Under the pieces are notes generated by a model that searched no databases, had not been told where the DNA came from, and saw only the letters and a program-made list of their open reading frames with translations. Positions 1 to 9,124 of a stretch of DNA of 39,500 nt are shown piece after piece (the stretch's first letter is position 1; every line of letters starts with the position of its first letter). The translations under genes were made by a program, and so were the position numbers. The stretch covers positions 3,581,541 through 3,621,040 of the forward strand of contig NZ_CP007203.1 in the NCBI RefSeq assembly GCF_000340565.2, read 5' to 3'. This stretch comes from Nodularia spumigena CCY9414 (GTDB taxonomy: Bacteria > Cyanobacteriota > Cyanobacteriia > Cyanobacteriales > Nostocaceae).

Positions 1-1
1 G

Positions 2-816
2 CAGGAACTTTTAGACAAAGCCATTAAACTGCACAATCATAAACGAGAATTGCTTGAAGATAGAAAAGTGAGAATTATTCTGGGTGGAGGTGGTCGCAGA
101 CCAAAATTATCACCATCGGAGCAAATAATTCTCACCCTAACATATTTACGACATTTAACCACATTTCAACTATTGGGTATTCAATTTGGCGTGAGTGAAA
201 CAACTGCAAATGATACGTTTAACTATTGGTTGCCATTATTGGGAGAATTATTACCACCAAGTTTAGTAGAACAGGTAAAAAAAACTCCAGTGACTATGAA
301 ATTGTTAAAGAAGTTTTAACAGACTTTGAACTAATCGTAGATAGCTATGAACAGCCCATAGAAAGACCTTCAGAGTATCAACAGCAGGAAAAATATTACT
401 CAGGTAAGAAGAAAATGCACACTAGAAAAAGTCAATTAATTGTTCTGCCTAATGGTAGAGATATTGTTGATGTAGTAGCTGGTGAGCCAGGACGAAAAAG
501 TGACATAAATTTATTTCGGGAAAATAAAAATGGGTTTGAAGAGAAACAAAAATTTTCCGGTGACAAAGCTTACCAAGGAGAGAAATCAATTAAAACACCT
601 GAAAAAAAGCCTAGAAAAAAAGAATTAAGTTCTGAACAAAAAATTCAAAATAAAGAACTGGCATCAGAGCGCATATTTGTAGAACATTTAATTCGTTTAG
701 TGAAGATATTTAGAGTAGCTCAAGAAAGATTTAGATTAAATTCCTCTAAATACGAGCAGATAATTATGACTATTTGTGGACTCGTTAGATTACGCATTGG
801 CACATTTATTTTGTAA
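2..816 (+). mobile_element. IS5-like transposase, 5'-truncated by window edge, two frames joined by -1 frameshift
   Basis: The reading frame is open from base 2, so the N-terminus lies outside the window. Frame A ends at 319 and holds a helix-turn-helix region of the kind preceding DDE_Tnp_4 domains (LSPSEQIILTLTYLR, then FQLLGIQFGVSETT). Frame B, entered by -1 slippage, runs to a stop at 814-816 and holds the catalytic part: first Asp in IVDSYEQPIERP, second Asp in FSGDKAYQGE, and a Glu in FVEHLIRLVKIFRV. The join lies in an A8 run at 277-284 and yields KKNSSDYEIVKEV. Two-frame transposases of this kind are common in IS5-family elements of cyanobacteria. The element could be active if its left end is intact. 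I could not place the right terminal inverted repeat; it should lie between 816 and about 880. Confidence 0.85.
277..283 (+). promoter_or_regulatory. Programmed -1 frameshift slippery heptamer A_AAA_AAA
   Basis: In the frame of the upstream half the codons are GTA-AAA-AAA-ACT, so the heptamer A AAA AAA at 277-283 is in the phase needed for -1 slippage (X XXY YYZ). After slippage, reading resumes as AAC (Asn) and continues in the downstream half. Slippage joins the helix-turn-helix and DDE parts into one transposase. The alternative is a plain inactivating frameshift; the exact phase of the heptamer argues against it. Confidence 0.65.
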
Positions 817-877
817 CTATAAAAACTTGAAATTATTTATAATAAAATTACCTCAAAGAGATCCTACTTTTGGCTAA

Positions 878-3800
878 TTACCAACAACACGCATTTCTAA
901 CACCTATTCTACCGTAGAATCTCAGGATATTTGCAGTTAGCGATCGCTCACCAAAAATATCGTAACTGCAAGGGTTTGATAGTTTTCGGAGATGTCTTTT
1001 GTGGATGAGTGACGCAACCTGCGGCTTCAACTTGTCAATCTCTGCGTAGGCAGCGATTTTTGTTTCTAGGTCTTGCACTTCTTTCCTTAGAGGGGCTACC
1101 ATAAAATCGGCCATACCATTCGCCCCAATATTTCTATAAATATCATTTATATGTAATTGGAGGAAGGTCAAATGCATTATCAAAACATTTTTATCATCTG
1201 CTCCCGTCAACAACGTTTCTCGACCAGCCAGCTCTTTCCGTTTTGCGGCTAGATCTTGTTGCGTTTGGTTCAGCGCAGAGGAGAGATTTGGTGTTTTATC
1301 ATTTTCATCGCGCAATCGAGACAACAAATCTTGCTCTTTGTGGATGAGCGACGCAACCTGCTGCTTCAGCGTATCAATCTCTGCCCGAGTCCCATCCTGA
1401 GCATGATAGGCAGCGATTTTTATTTCTAGGTCTTGCCTTTCTTTGCGTAGGACGTTTTCTTCTGCCTGTTTGAGGACTAATTCTTTCTGCTTGGCAATGA
1501 ATCCAGCCTGTTCATCCGCCAAGATTGTAAGTGCAATACCATCGGTGTATTTTGCTGCTGTAATCGCATCAGACAGCAGACGAATGCGGTGCTTGCGAAT
1601 TTCTAGAGAATTCCAATTGCCTTGAACATTGGTAATCTCAAAGGAGCGGAGCAGACTGATCTCATCGGGAATCGTTAGGGTACAGGAAGCCCGATACCAG
1701 CCCTTCCCCAGATCTTCAAACTCATCTTGCACCGCCGAGACCGCAAGGGTGTCGTTGGCGCTGCGACTGGTTTTGCCCCAGTGGGAGAAGGTGAAGATCT
1801 TGGTACCTTGCCCCCGACCATCGGCATTGTTCAGATCCGCCAGCGTCAATGGTTTGGAAGCATTGACCTTGAACTCAAAGCTTTCTTCATAGGTGGCGCG
1901 TTGGCTTACGGCAAACAGGTCAGAATTGCTGTATTTCACGGCATCGGCTCCGCTGGCCAGCTTGCGGCTGAGGGTAGCGGCACTGACATAGGGATCGCCA
2001 TAAACGGTGCCCTCATTGCCATGGATAGAGAAGTCGCTCACCTTGCCTTCGGCAATGCCGCCCAAGCGCCAATACCCTTCCAGGCCCACCTCTTTGCCCC
2101 GCAGTTGCAGGTACATATTGTTTTTGATGGTGTCCGCACTTTGGGGCAGCGACCAGATCCGTACCTCGGCCAGATGCCCAGAGAAAAAGTCTTGGCCTAC
2201 TTTTCCGAACTGATAATTGCTGGATGGATAACTGTAAAGCTTTTCCGGTACATCCTCAACAACAGCAAATTCCACGCCATTTTTATAGAACCTGAAACGG
2301 TTGCCATCTTTCACCCAGGCTACATGAACCCAAGTCTCCGCCTGGTCAAAAAAGTTGTCGAGGGTGCCGCTCAAGACAGACTCTTGGCTGGGTGCGTCAA
2401 ACGCCATGTAGTGCAATCCGCCGTTGTCAGGCGCAATCCACAGCGAAGGTTTCCATAGATCATTGCCCATCACAGCTTGGGTTGCCCCAGTATTGATCTG
2501 CGCCGGCTTGATCCAAGCAGAAAGGGTGAAGTTTTTGTTTTTGCCAAAGGGATCGGCAATTTCGATATAGTCGTTCACCCCATCCAGCACAACACCGCGC
2601 CGTTTGCGAGACACAACTTTGACATTGACGGCTTCTCCCTTGGGCCACTGGCGTTGAATGACAAAATTGGTATAATCAATTTTCTGAACTGGATAGGTAT
2701 CGTTATAGGCATCTGTGCCGATAATTTGCACCTCATCCCCATTTTCTAAACCATGATTCTCGCAGATAACGCGCAATTTACCATTAGTGGTCTTTTGATA
2801 GGCTGTAATCATTCCGTCAAAGATTAAACCCGCTTGTTCTGGGTCTTCTTTTTCCCAATAACCCAAATTATCTACTGGTGTGGGTTGGTCAATTTCAAAG
2901 GTATGATCGTCTATTTTCTTGGTGGAATAAAGACCTTGATAATCACTGGTTCCTGTAATTTTTACGAGGTCGCCATTGGCTAATTCTCCTGCTTTACCTT
3001 CTGTGGAGATTTTCACCAAATCTTCCGCATTTTCTGCATCGGTTCCCACTGCTAACCCGGTAATTATTCCTTGGGGCGGCGGGGTTTTGTCTGCAAGGGC
3101 TTTGATTTCGTCTAAGGTGTTTAAAGGTAACAATATTTCTCGCTGACGACTGCGAATAATGCTGCGTTCCGGGGTTTCGTCAATTTCTGCTAGGGTTCCA
3201 TCTCCGGCAATGGCAAAACTTAATGCTGCTGTGCCTTTATCTGTGGGAACTGCTAACATTAACTTGGTGGAAATTTTCAACAGTTGTTTATCCCCGGATT
3301 GGGTTTCCTGTTCTTGTTGTAAATCGTATTTAGTCGCTGATAAACCATTGGTGGGGTGAGAGTCACCAATTTCCAAAGTGCGTTTAATCACACCAGGAAT
3401 TTTGCGAGGCACTAGGGTATCGTTTGATTCTGCAAAAAAAGTATAATCTTGAACGTCAAATAGTCCTTCTTCCGAGGCGCGAATAGTGGTTAATTCGACT
3501 TTCTGGGTTTGGCTGTTGTAGGCGAAAATATGCCAGCGATAAACGTCATTTTCAACAGTGGGAACTAAAACCACAGAAAACCAGCCTTGGTGCAGGTGAT
3601 TGACTAAACATAATTCTGTGGTGGGTTCGTAGAACAAATTACCGTTAGCATCACGGAAGTCTAAGGTGTCGATATCAACAAGCCCATTAGACCCCTTGTT
3701 CATGTTTTTTGTGGGTGTGTGCTTCTGCCGACTCCGCTTAAACCGTACTTCTAACTTACGGTTCAGCTTATTGGTCATGCCATCTACGACAAAGCGATCG

Positions 3801-4183
3801 ACCAATAGGGTGTTAGTTTTAGATTGGCGGAAAATATAAATATGTTCTAGTGCGGAAATAACTTGTACTGGGGCGACAGCTGTTTCATCTTTGGTTTTGT
3901 AGCGGGACTTGAGAAGATATTTACTGGTATCTTGTTGATAAGTCAGTTCGGCTTTTTCTTTTGCAATTACTGACTGGTCATCTTGTTCATCAGGGAAGTC
4001 TAGCACCTGCCAATTTTCCCATCCAGTTCTTTGGTCTGCTGGTGTATTGAGATAACTGTCTTCAAAACCATCTTGCTTAACGGTGTAGGAAATTACGCCA
4101 TCGGCATCGGTAGCTAGGACAACGATTTTTCCTTCATGGGTAACGGTGTTGAGGTGTTGCAGTTTATCTTTGGTGAGATACAT
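878..4183 (-). CDS. LamG (concanavalin-like) domain protein with C-terminal coiled coil, probably truncated
   Basis: The protein is 1101 residues with no signal peptide or membrane segment visible. Residues 1-350 are an unrecognised beta-rich region. Two related units follow at about 373-432 and 457-510, each with an NGD-x-V-x-I-x-GT core, a YxxxYxxxKID stretch and a TFEI or NFVI end. A LamG-type lectin fold is at about 529-730 (GVNDYIEI, FTLSAWIKP, WVHVAWVKDG, HLAEVRIW, GYWRLGG), which typically binds carbohydrate or protein. A heptad-rich coiled coil covers about 890-1000. Near the end part of the coiled coil is repeated (SLIHK and IKIAAY versus TKIAAY), after which the sequence changes to an unrelated tail, RHLRKLSNPCSYD to NACCW. 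The tail lies next to the IS end, so the original C-terminus was probably lost. Substrate and cellular role are unknown. ATG at 4183 is the only good start. Confidence 0.8.
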   Translation of the reverse strand: MYLTKDKLQHLNTVTHEGKIVVLATDADGVISYTVKQDGFEDSYLNTPADQRTGWENWQVLDFPDEQDDQSVIAKEKAELTYQQDTSKYLLKSRYKTKDETAVAPVQVISALEHIYIFRQSKTNTLLVDRFVVDGMTNKLNRKLEVRFKRSRQKHTPTKNMNKGSNGLVDIDTLDFRDANGNLFYEPTTELCLVNHLHQGWFSVVLVPTVENDVYRWHIFAYNSQTQKVELTTIRASEEGLFDVQDYTFFAESNDTLVPRKIPGVIKRTLEIGDSHPTNGLSATKYDLQQEQETQSGDKQLLKISTKLMLAVPTDKGTAALSFAIAGDGTLAEIDETPERSIIRSRQREILLPLNTLDEIKALADKTPPPQGIITGLAVGTDAENAEDLVKISTEGKAGELANGDLVKITGTSDYQGLYSTKKIDDHTFEIDQPTPVDNLGYWEKEDPEQAGLIFDGMITAYQKTTNGKLRVICENHGLENGDEVQIIGTDAYNDTYPVQKIDYTNFVIQRQWPKGEAVNVKVVSRKRRGVVLDGVNDYIEIADPFGKNKNFTLSAWIKPAQINTGATQAVMGNDLWKPSLWIAPDNGGLHYMAFDAPSQESVLSGTLDNFFDQAETWVHVAWVKDGNRFRFYKNGVEFAVVEDVPEKLYSYPSSNYQFGKVGQDFFSGHLAEVRIWSLPQSADTIKNNMYLQLRGKEVGLEGYWRLGGIAEGKVSDFSIHGNEGTVYGDPYVSAATLSRKLASGADAVKYSNSDLFAVSQRATYEESFEFKVNASKPLTLADLNNADGRGQGTKIFTFSHWGKTSRSANDTLAVSAVQDEFEDLGKGWYRASCTLTIPDEISLLRSFEITNVQGNWNSLEIRKHRIRLLSDAITAAKYTDGIALTILADEQAGFIAKQKELVLKQAEENVLRKERQDLEIKIAAYHAQDGTRAEIDTLKQQVASLIHKEQDLLSRLRDENDKTPNLSSALNQTQQDLAAKRKELAGRETLLTGADDKNVLIMHLTFLQLHINDIYRNIGANGMADFMVAPLRKEVQDLETKIAAYAEIDKLKPQVASLIHKRHLRKLSNPCSYDIFGERSLTANILRFYGRIGVRNACCW
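998..1450. repeat. Direct duplication inside the LamG protein gene (998-1090 and 1337-1450)
   Basis: Both copies share tttgtggatgagYgacgcaa at one end and ggcagcgatttttRtttcta then ggtcttgc at the other. The 998 copy lacks about 21 bases in the middle. Both encode the coiled-coil motif containing QVASLIHK. Unequal recombination between such copies could explain the altered C-terminus of the protein. Confidence 0.75.
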
Positions 4184-4720
4184 ATATTAAGGTTGTGAAT
4201 TTTTTGGAACAGATTTATTTTATACGCACTGTAATTCTTTACACCATAAGTATTTACAAAAATTCATCGCTTTGGGAGTATGTATTGTTTTATCCATGCC
4301 ACCGTGATTAATTGCGAAAAAATCCTTAAATATTTAGGTTTTCAGCCTTTAATCAGGTGATGTACAAATATTTTTGTATAAAAATTAGCCATTATTTATA
4401 TTTGTCTTACGTAATAATTTGGCTGTGATTGGGATAGTAACTTTACCAAAAAATAGGCTCAATTGCAGTGGAAAGGACTATTTTTGTACGTGGGTATCGC
4501 GTCATATAGCAACCGCCAAGGAGGTTAGGGCATAAACGGATAATAAAACCGAGACACCAAAAGGGTCTTAACCCAGTCTCCATTACCCAGCCATTAAGTA
4601 TAAATATTTACTATTAATATACTGAAAATATCGCCTGGATTTTTCTCAGATGGCGATCGCATTATATCTGCACTCAATGACTGGGATTTAAGTATATTTA
4701 ACTATATGTTTTAAATGTAG
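4184..4720. other. AT-rich intergenic region holding an IS630 end relic
   Basis: No convincing gene is seen in these 537 bases. The part next to 4183 is the leader of the LamG protein gene. The only recognised element is the 25-base IS630-type end at 4505-4529. One GCGATCGC palindrome (HIP1) lies near 4653. Confidence 0.6.
4505..4529. repeat. Orphan IS630-family terminal inverted repeat
   Basis: The 25 bases tatagcaaccgccaaggagg plus ttagg match the reverse complement of 37259-37283 at 24 of 25 positions. The latter directly follows the stop codon of an IS630-type transposase fragment, so both are ends of one IS family. It begins with TA, the IS630 target dinucleotide. No transposase is found beside this copy, so it is either a solo end or one end of a small non-autonomous derivative. 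Confidence 0.7.
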
Positions 4721-4972
4721 CTAAGGTTCTAGGCGTGTGATGGAACCGCCAACAAACGCTCCTAAAATTGTACCTGTCCATAATCCGGTTGTAGTACCTT
4801 GCCAAGCGGCTCCGGGTGTTACCCAAACATTACACATCACCTTTAAACCCCAAGCTTGATTTTGGCATTTTTGGTTATGCAGCATCGATGTCATTTGTCC
4901 ACCGATGTAACCACCAAAAAATCCTGATGTTAAAGCTAAAAAGGTGCAAGTTAACAATCTATTTTTAACCAT
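4721..4972 (-). CDS. Small membrane protein of unknown function (83 aa)
   Basis: The 83-residue product starts with MVKNRLLTCTFLALTSGFFGGYIGG, a hydrophobic segment that could be a signal anchor. A second Gly-rich hydrophobic segment (TTTGLWTGTILGAFVGGSI) lies near the C-terminus. GGYIGG and GAFVGG are GxxxG-like helix-packing motifs. Two cysteines (CQNQAW and MCNVW) lie between the segments. I do not recognise the family. The ATG start and the coherent two-helix layout support a real gene; a chance frame cannot be excluded. It is transcribed alone, convergent with nothing nearby. Confidence 0.6.
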   Translation of the reverse strand: MVKNRLLTCTFLALTSGFFGGYIGGQMTSMLHNQKCQNQAWGLKVMCNVWVTPGAAWQGTTTGLWTGTILGAFVGGSITRLEP

Positions 4973-5099
4973 GAGTTCATTAATTCAGCTATTTCTAGCA
5001 ATGGTGGGTTACGCTGCGCTTTAGCGGAGCCATGCCCCTTTGGCTATACCCACCCTACGGTTTTTGGGTAATTTATTTTTTGGTATCAACTGGTCAAAA

Positions 5100-5303
5100 A
5101 AGAGGATCAGGAGCAGGAGACAGGGGAGAAGACCCCATAGATCAATGTAGTTGCTCTGAAACAAGGACGCATTATTTCTTGTGCAAAGCATCTAGAAATA
5201 AATATTTTTCCTTTGAGGATAAATAAATTTAGTTGCTCAGAACCCTTTTGGCAGGGGAATTCCAAATCCCCCCTGCTCCCTGCTCCCTGCTCCCCTGCCT
5301 CTT
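5100..5303. repeat. Interspersed GC-rich-ended repeat, copy 1, abutting the ppc stop codon
   Basis: The element is bounded by AAGAGG at the left and CCTCTT at the right, with purine-rich (gcaggagacaggggag) and complementary pyrimidine-rich (ccctgctccctgctcccctg) arms able to form a long hairpin. Its core contains ggacgcattatttctt and, further on, gaaataaatatt and ttggcagggg. The same core is found in copy 2 at 26730-26944. Flanking ggtcaa occurs on both sides, suggesting a target duplication. It begins four bases past the ppc stop and could serve as its 3' stem-loop. Confidence 0.75.
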
Positions 5304-5306
5304 CGG

Positions 5307-8300
5307 TCAACCTGTATTTCTCATCCCAGCCGCAATACCGTTAATCGTTAACAGTGCGCCTCGCAGTAACTCACCTTTGCTGTAACGCGAATGAATTACA
5401 CCAGAAGTAGCAGTAATATTACGGGACTGCCGCAAGCGTTTGAGTAAGGAAACTTGGATAAATCCTAAAGGTACAATTGTCCCATTACGTAACTGTACTG
5501 AACGTTGTAAAACAGGATCACCATCCAAAAGCCGAGTGTTACCAGTAATTTTTAACACTAAATCCCTGGTAAGATAAAATTCGTCAGCAATTTGCTGAAA
5601 AACTTTTTCTAGTCGGGCTTGATCTTCAGGATTACCCAACTCTTGGACGTAGTGATGTGCCATTTGCATATCTACTTTGGCTAGGGTCATTTCTGCCTTG
5701 GAAATTACCATTTTGAAAAATGGCCACTTGAGATAAAAGTAGCGTAACAATTTCAGGTGTTCTTCTGATTCTTCTTCTTCATCCAAAAATCCCTGTAAAG
5801 CTGTGCCGATACCATACCAAGAAGGCAGCAAAAACCGGGTTTGTGTCCAGCTAAATACCCAAGGAATAGCTCGTAAACTGCTTAAATCTTTCTTTCCCGA
5901 TGGACGTCGCGCTGGACGAGAACTAATTTGCAACTGGCTAATTTCTTCAATGGGGGTAACTTGGTGGAAAAAGTCGATAAAATCTGGCTGCTCGTAAATC
6001 AAATTGCGATAATGTTGACGCGATCGCACTGCTAATTCTTCCATAATCTCATTCCAAGGTTCAATATCATCAAACCCTGTACGTAATAAACTAGCTTGAA
6101 TTACAGCCGTAGTAATGGTTTCCAAATTATACAGAGCTAAATCCAGCAAAGAGTATTTAGAAGCTAATACTTCCCCTTGTTCAGTAATCTTGATGCGCCC
6201 ATTAATACTGTGTCCTGGTTGAGCCAAAATCGCCTCATAAGCTGGACCGCCACCTCGTCCCACAGAACCCCCGCGTCCGTGGAAAATCCGCAAACTCAGA
6301 CCATATCCTTCCGCGATTGTCTGGAGTGATTTTTGGGCTTTATGAATTTCCCAGTTGCTACTTAAAAAACCAGAGTCTTTATTGCTGTCAGAATACCCCA
6401 GCATCACTTCTTGTAAGTTAGGGGTGAGGGGAGAAGCCGTAGTGGGGACAATCGGCAATGAAGAGCCTTCTTGCTGAATGGCTTTGAGTGCTTCATAACC
6501 ACCTGCTAATAAAGCTCGATATAACGGGAGTTCAAATAGCTGCCGCATGACGCTTCTAGAGCGTTGTAGGTCTTCTACCGTCTCAAATAAGGGGACAACC
6601 TGAATAGTCCCTACAGCCACCACTGGGTCAAACAGTCGGGATTCTTTGGCTAAGAGCAAAACTTCCAAGACATCGCTAACTTCGCGGCACATACTAATAA
6701 TGTAAGTTTGGCAGATGTTGACACCAAACTCTTGCTGTAGCGATCGCAATATCCGGAAAGTTTCAATTACATCATTGGTTTTTTCCGAAAATGGCAATTC
6801 TGCCGGAATTAATGGGCGACGGGTTTGCAGTTCCCCAGTTAGCCAAGCCACTCGCTGTTCTTCCGATAGCTCGTTATAGGATTGGGGTAAGACTTGCAGA
6901 TATTCCAGAATCTCATTTAAAGCATCAGAGTGTCGCGTTGATTCTTGGCGGATATCCAACTGAGTCAAGTTAAAGTCAAAAATTTCGACTTGACAAATCA
7001 GAGTTTCTAACTCCCGACAACTTAAACCAGTTTCGGTCAAGTTACGTTCAATTAACCGCAGTTCGGCTAAAAACTCCGACCCCGAACGATACATGGGGGA
7101 GTCTTCCTTGGGTGATTTTTCGCGGTTATACAAGGCTACATTGCGATCGCGGGTATTTTCCAACCGCCTCAGCACATAAGCCAATTTCAAACGATAGGGT
7201 TCTTGGCGATAACGCAGCGCCAGCGCATCGTACACATCACCTAACTGCGACTGATCCATCTCTAAAGATTCCAGCAGTTCTGGTAAGACATCGCTCCAGT
7301 GCATCGATACACTCAATAATTCAATCAGCTGCTTCACTGATTTTATATATCGTTCCAGTACCATTTTACGCTGATAGCACGCTGTCTGCCAGGTGATTTC
7401 TGGTGTAACCGATGGATTACCATCACGATCTGAACCTACCCACGAGCCAAAAGAGCAAAAGTTTTTATGTGGAGGTTCTAGCCAAGTGAATGTTTTTCCT
7501 AGAGCATATTTCAAGCGCTTGTAGAGTTGAGGAATGCCATCAAATAACACTTCTTGGAAATAATGTAAGGCATAATCAACTTCATCCAGCACCGTGGGTT
7601 TGAACTGGTGGAGTTCATCTGTCCGCCACCACAGGCGAATTTCTTCGAGCAATTGTTCTCGCAAGTCTGCTGCTTCCCAAGGATATCCTCCCAAGGTGCT
7701 TTCAGTGCGGTTTTCCGCCACATCCAATTTTTGCAGAAGATTTACCACCTGTCTTTGTTTATCGCGGATAGTGTGACGAACTATTTCTGTCGGGTGGGCT
7801 GTAAAGACTAAACGCACATCCAGGTGTGAAATCAGCCGTTGAATTTGCTGCGGTGGTACATTCAGCTTGAATAAATGGGGAAACAAAGTCGCAAAAGTAC
7901 CTTTTTGTTTTCCTGTGGATTTGGTAACCCAACTTGTTGTTGTAGAGTGATTAATCGCCTCTGTACAAGTTTCTATGCCTTTGTTAACAATGGCATCATC
8001 TTCATTTTGGTTAGAGGAGTAGGTAGCGTTTGATAACGTCTCCTCCTGAATTACCGTTTCTGCTTCCCCTTCTGAATAGCGGGTTAATTGCTGACGTTGT
8101 TCATATTCCTGCTCTATGATATTAATCAACTGGAAATACAACGCAAAGGCACGAGCTGCTCGAATTGCCTCGTTGATGTTCAGTTGTTCAATCAACTTAA
8201 CGGCAGATGCGGCTTGATCGTTTCTTGCTTGTCCTTCTGGCGAACACAAATCGCGCAATTGTCGCAATAAATCTACCATTGTTTGACCGCATTCTTGCCG

Positions 8301-8411
8301 CAGTACAGATTCCCACAATTCCTCCACTACTTGAAGACGATGACGCAAAAATAATTCCGACGCAGGGTAGAAATTCAACCCATGAGACAAACTGTATAAA
8401 AGAGAACCCAT
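5307..8411 (-). CDS. ppc: Phosphoenolpyruvate carboxylase
   Basis: The enzyme adds bicarbonate to phosphoenolpyruvate, giving oxaloacetate for anaplerosis and for C4 acids that feed nitrogen assimilation. All signatures of the family are present: FTAHPTE with the catalytic His (about residue 206), [24 protein letters not shown], the glycine loop [14 protein letters not shown], and the invariant C-terminus MRNTG. I chose ATG at 8411, giving MGSLLYSLS as in Nostoc-type enzymes, for a 1034-residue protein. The frame extends upstream to 8477 (MHRRDESRL), which lacks family resemblance. As in other bacterial enzymes, no plant-type N-terminal phosphorylation serine motif is seen. The region after residue 115 that varies among cyanobacteria is a polar linker here. 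Confidence 0.97.
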   Translation of the reverse strand: MGSLLYSLSHGLNFYPASELFLRHRLQVVEELWESVLRQECGQTMVDLLRQLRDLCSPEGQARNDQAASAVKLIEQLNINEAIRAARAFALYFQLINIIEQEYEQRQQLTRYSEGEAETVIQEETLSNATYSSNQNEDDAIVNKGIETCTEAINHSTTTSWVTKSTGKQKGTFATLFPHLFKLNVPPQQIQRLISHLDVRLVFTAHPTEIVRHTIRDKQRQVVNLLQKLDVAENRTESTLGGYPWEAADLREQLLEEIRLWWRTDELHQFKPTVLDEVDYALHYFQEVLFDGIPQLYKRLKYALGKTFTWLEPPHKNFCSFGSWVGSDRDGNPSVTPEITWQTACYQRKMVLERYIKSVKQLIELLSVSMHWSDVLPELLESLEMDQSQLGDVYDALALRYRQEPYRLKLAYVLRRLENTRDRNVALYNREKSPKEDSPMYRSGSEFLAELRLIERNLTETGLSCRELETLICQVEIFDFNLTQLDIRQESTRHSDALNEILEYLQVLPQSYNELSEEQRVAWLTGELQTRRPLIPAELPFSEKTNDVIETFRILRSLQQEFGVNICQTYIISMCREVSDVLEVLLLAKESRLFDPVVAVGTIQVVPLFETVEDLQRSRSVMRQLFELPLYRALLAGGYEALKAIQQEGSSLPIVPTTASPLTPNLQEVMLGYSDSNKDSGFLSSNWEIHKAQKSLQTIAEGYGLSLRIFHGRGGSVGRGGGPAYEAILAQPGHSINGRIKITEQGEVLASKYSLLDLALYNLETITTAVIQASLLRTGFDDIEPWNEIMEELAVRSRQHYRNLIYEQPDFIDFFHQVTPIEEISQLQISSRPARRPSGKKDLSSLRAIPWVFSWTQTRFLLPSWYGIGTALQGFLDEEEESEEHLKLLRYFYLKWPFFKMVISKAEMTLAKVDMQMAHHYVQELGNPEDQARLEKVFQQIADEFYLTRDLVLKITGNTRLLDGDPVLQRSVQLRNGTIVPLGFIQVSLLKRLRQSRNITATSGVIHSRYSKGELLRGALLTINGIAAGMRNTG

Positions 8412-8530
8412 AATTTCTGCTCTTGTAAGCTGATTACTGTTTACATCGTAGAGACGCGATTCATCCCGTCTGTGCAAGGCAATTAATCTCAGGGTAAAAC
8501 CATGAGTATTTTAGGTTTTAAATATATTTT

Positions 8531-8788
8531 TTAACCTCTTTCCCCGCTTTTGGCGCTTGTATGCAAAGTGTTGTCCTCTGGGAACGGGAGAATTGGTAGG
8601 CGATCGCCTCGAAATAATTCTTCACTGGCTTGCCCCATAGATTGTAGGGCTTTTACTGCGGTTTTTTCTGTGGTTAGCAGAAGTAGTATAGACGCTGTAC
8701 CTATTTGTAAGAGGAAAGATTGGGGAATGCTAAACAAAGGCAGATTGAATCCGGTATTGTCTGATGTTTTTTGGGTAGTAGGAGTCAT
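8531..8788 (-). CDS. Small conserved cyanobacterial protein, unknown function (85 aa)
   Basis: I place the start at ATG 8788, giving MTPTTQKTSDNTGFNLPLF; the frame reaches 8893 but the extra 35 residues look like leader. The product has one hydrophobic stretch (SFLLQIGTASILLLL) and a soluble acidic tail with FRGDRLPILPFPEDN. The GFNLPLF to FRGDRLP pattern resembles a small protein I believe is widespread in Nostocales, but I cannot name a function. It lies upstream of ppc on the same strand, with about 120 bases between its stop and the ppc start. Confidence 0.65.
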   Translation of the reverse strand: MTPTTQKTSDNTGFNLPLFSIPQSFLLQIGTASILLLLTTEKTAVKALQSMGQASEELFRGDRLPILPFPEDNTLHTSAKSGERG

Positions 8789-9040
8789 TGCTGATTCTTG
8801 GTTTTTGGCAAATGAGTAAAACGAAACGCGCACATTCAACATCTGTGAGACTTCCAGACCTATATGTCTATCTTGGCCGATTTTGCAACCCACAAAGTAA
8901 CAAAAATGTTAAAAAAAAACTGCAAAGTGTGATAGACCTATGTTTCTAGTTTACAAGTCCAGGCACTAGGGTTTCCCAGTCCTGCGTAAAAACGCAATTA
9001 ATCGCGTCTGTAGAAGAAAGTGCTGAGTTCATGTTTGATT

Positions 9041-9118
9041 GACCAATGACCAATGATTTACCCTGAGCGTAGCCGAAGGGCTAATGACTAATGACCAATG
9101 ACCAATGACCAAAGTTAA
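9041..9118. repeat. Heptamer tandem repeats (CCAATGA type) with an inner palindrome
   Basis: Variants of gaccaatgaccaatga flank a GC-rich hairpin, ccctgagcgtagccgaaggg, at about 9061-9080. Short tandemly repeated heptamers of this kind are typical of heterocystous cyanobacterial spacers. They lie just before the start at 9125, so they are part of the leader of that gene. No spacers, so this is not CRISPR. Confidence 0.8.
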
Positions 9119-9124
9119 CTGCCC

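Noticed and set aside
1727-2458. 243-codon plus-strand frame
   Set aside because: It is antisense to the LamG domain region of the minus-strand gene, which has clear domain structure.
5107-5310. 67-codon minus-strand frame overlapping the ppc stop
   Set aside because: It is entirely made of the interspersed repeat (GEQGAGSRG-type translation) and has no protein character.
9041-9118. Possible CRISPR array from regularly repeated units
   Set aside because: The units are heptamers in tandem without unique spacers, and no cas genes are in the window.
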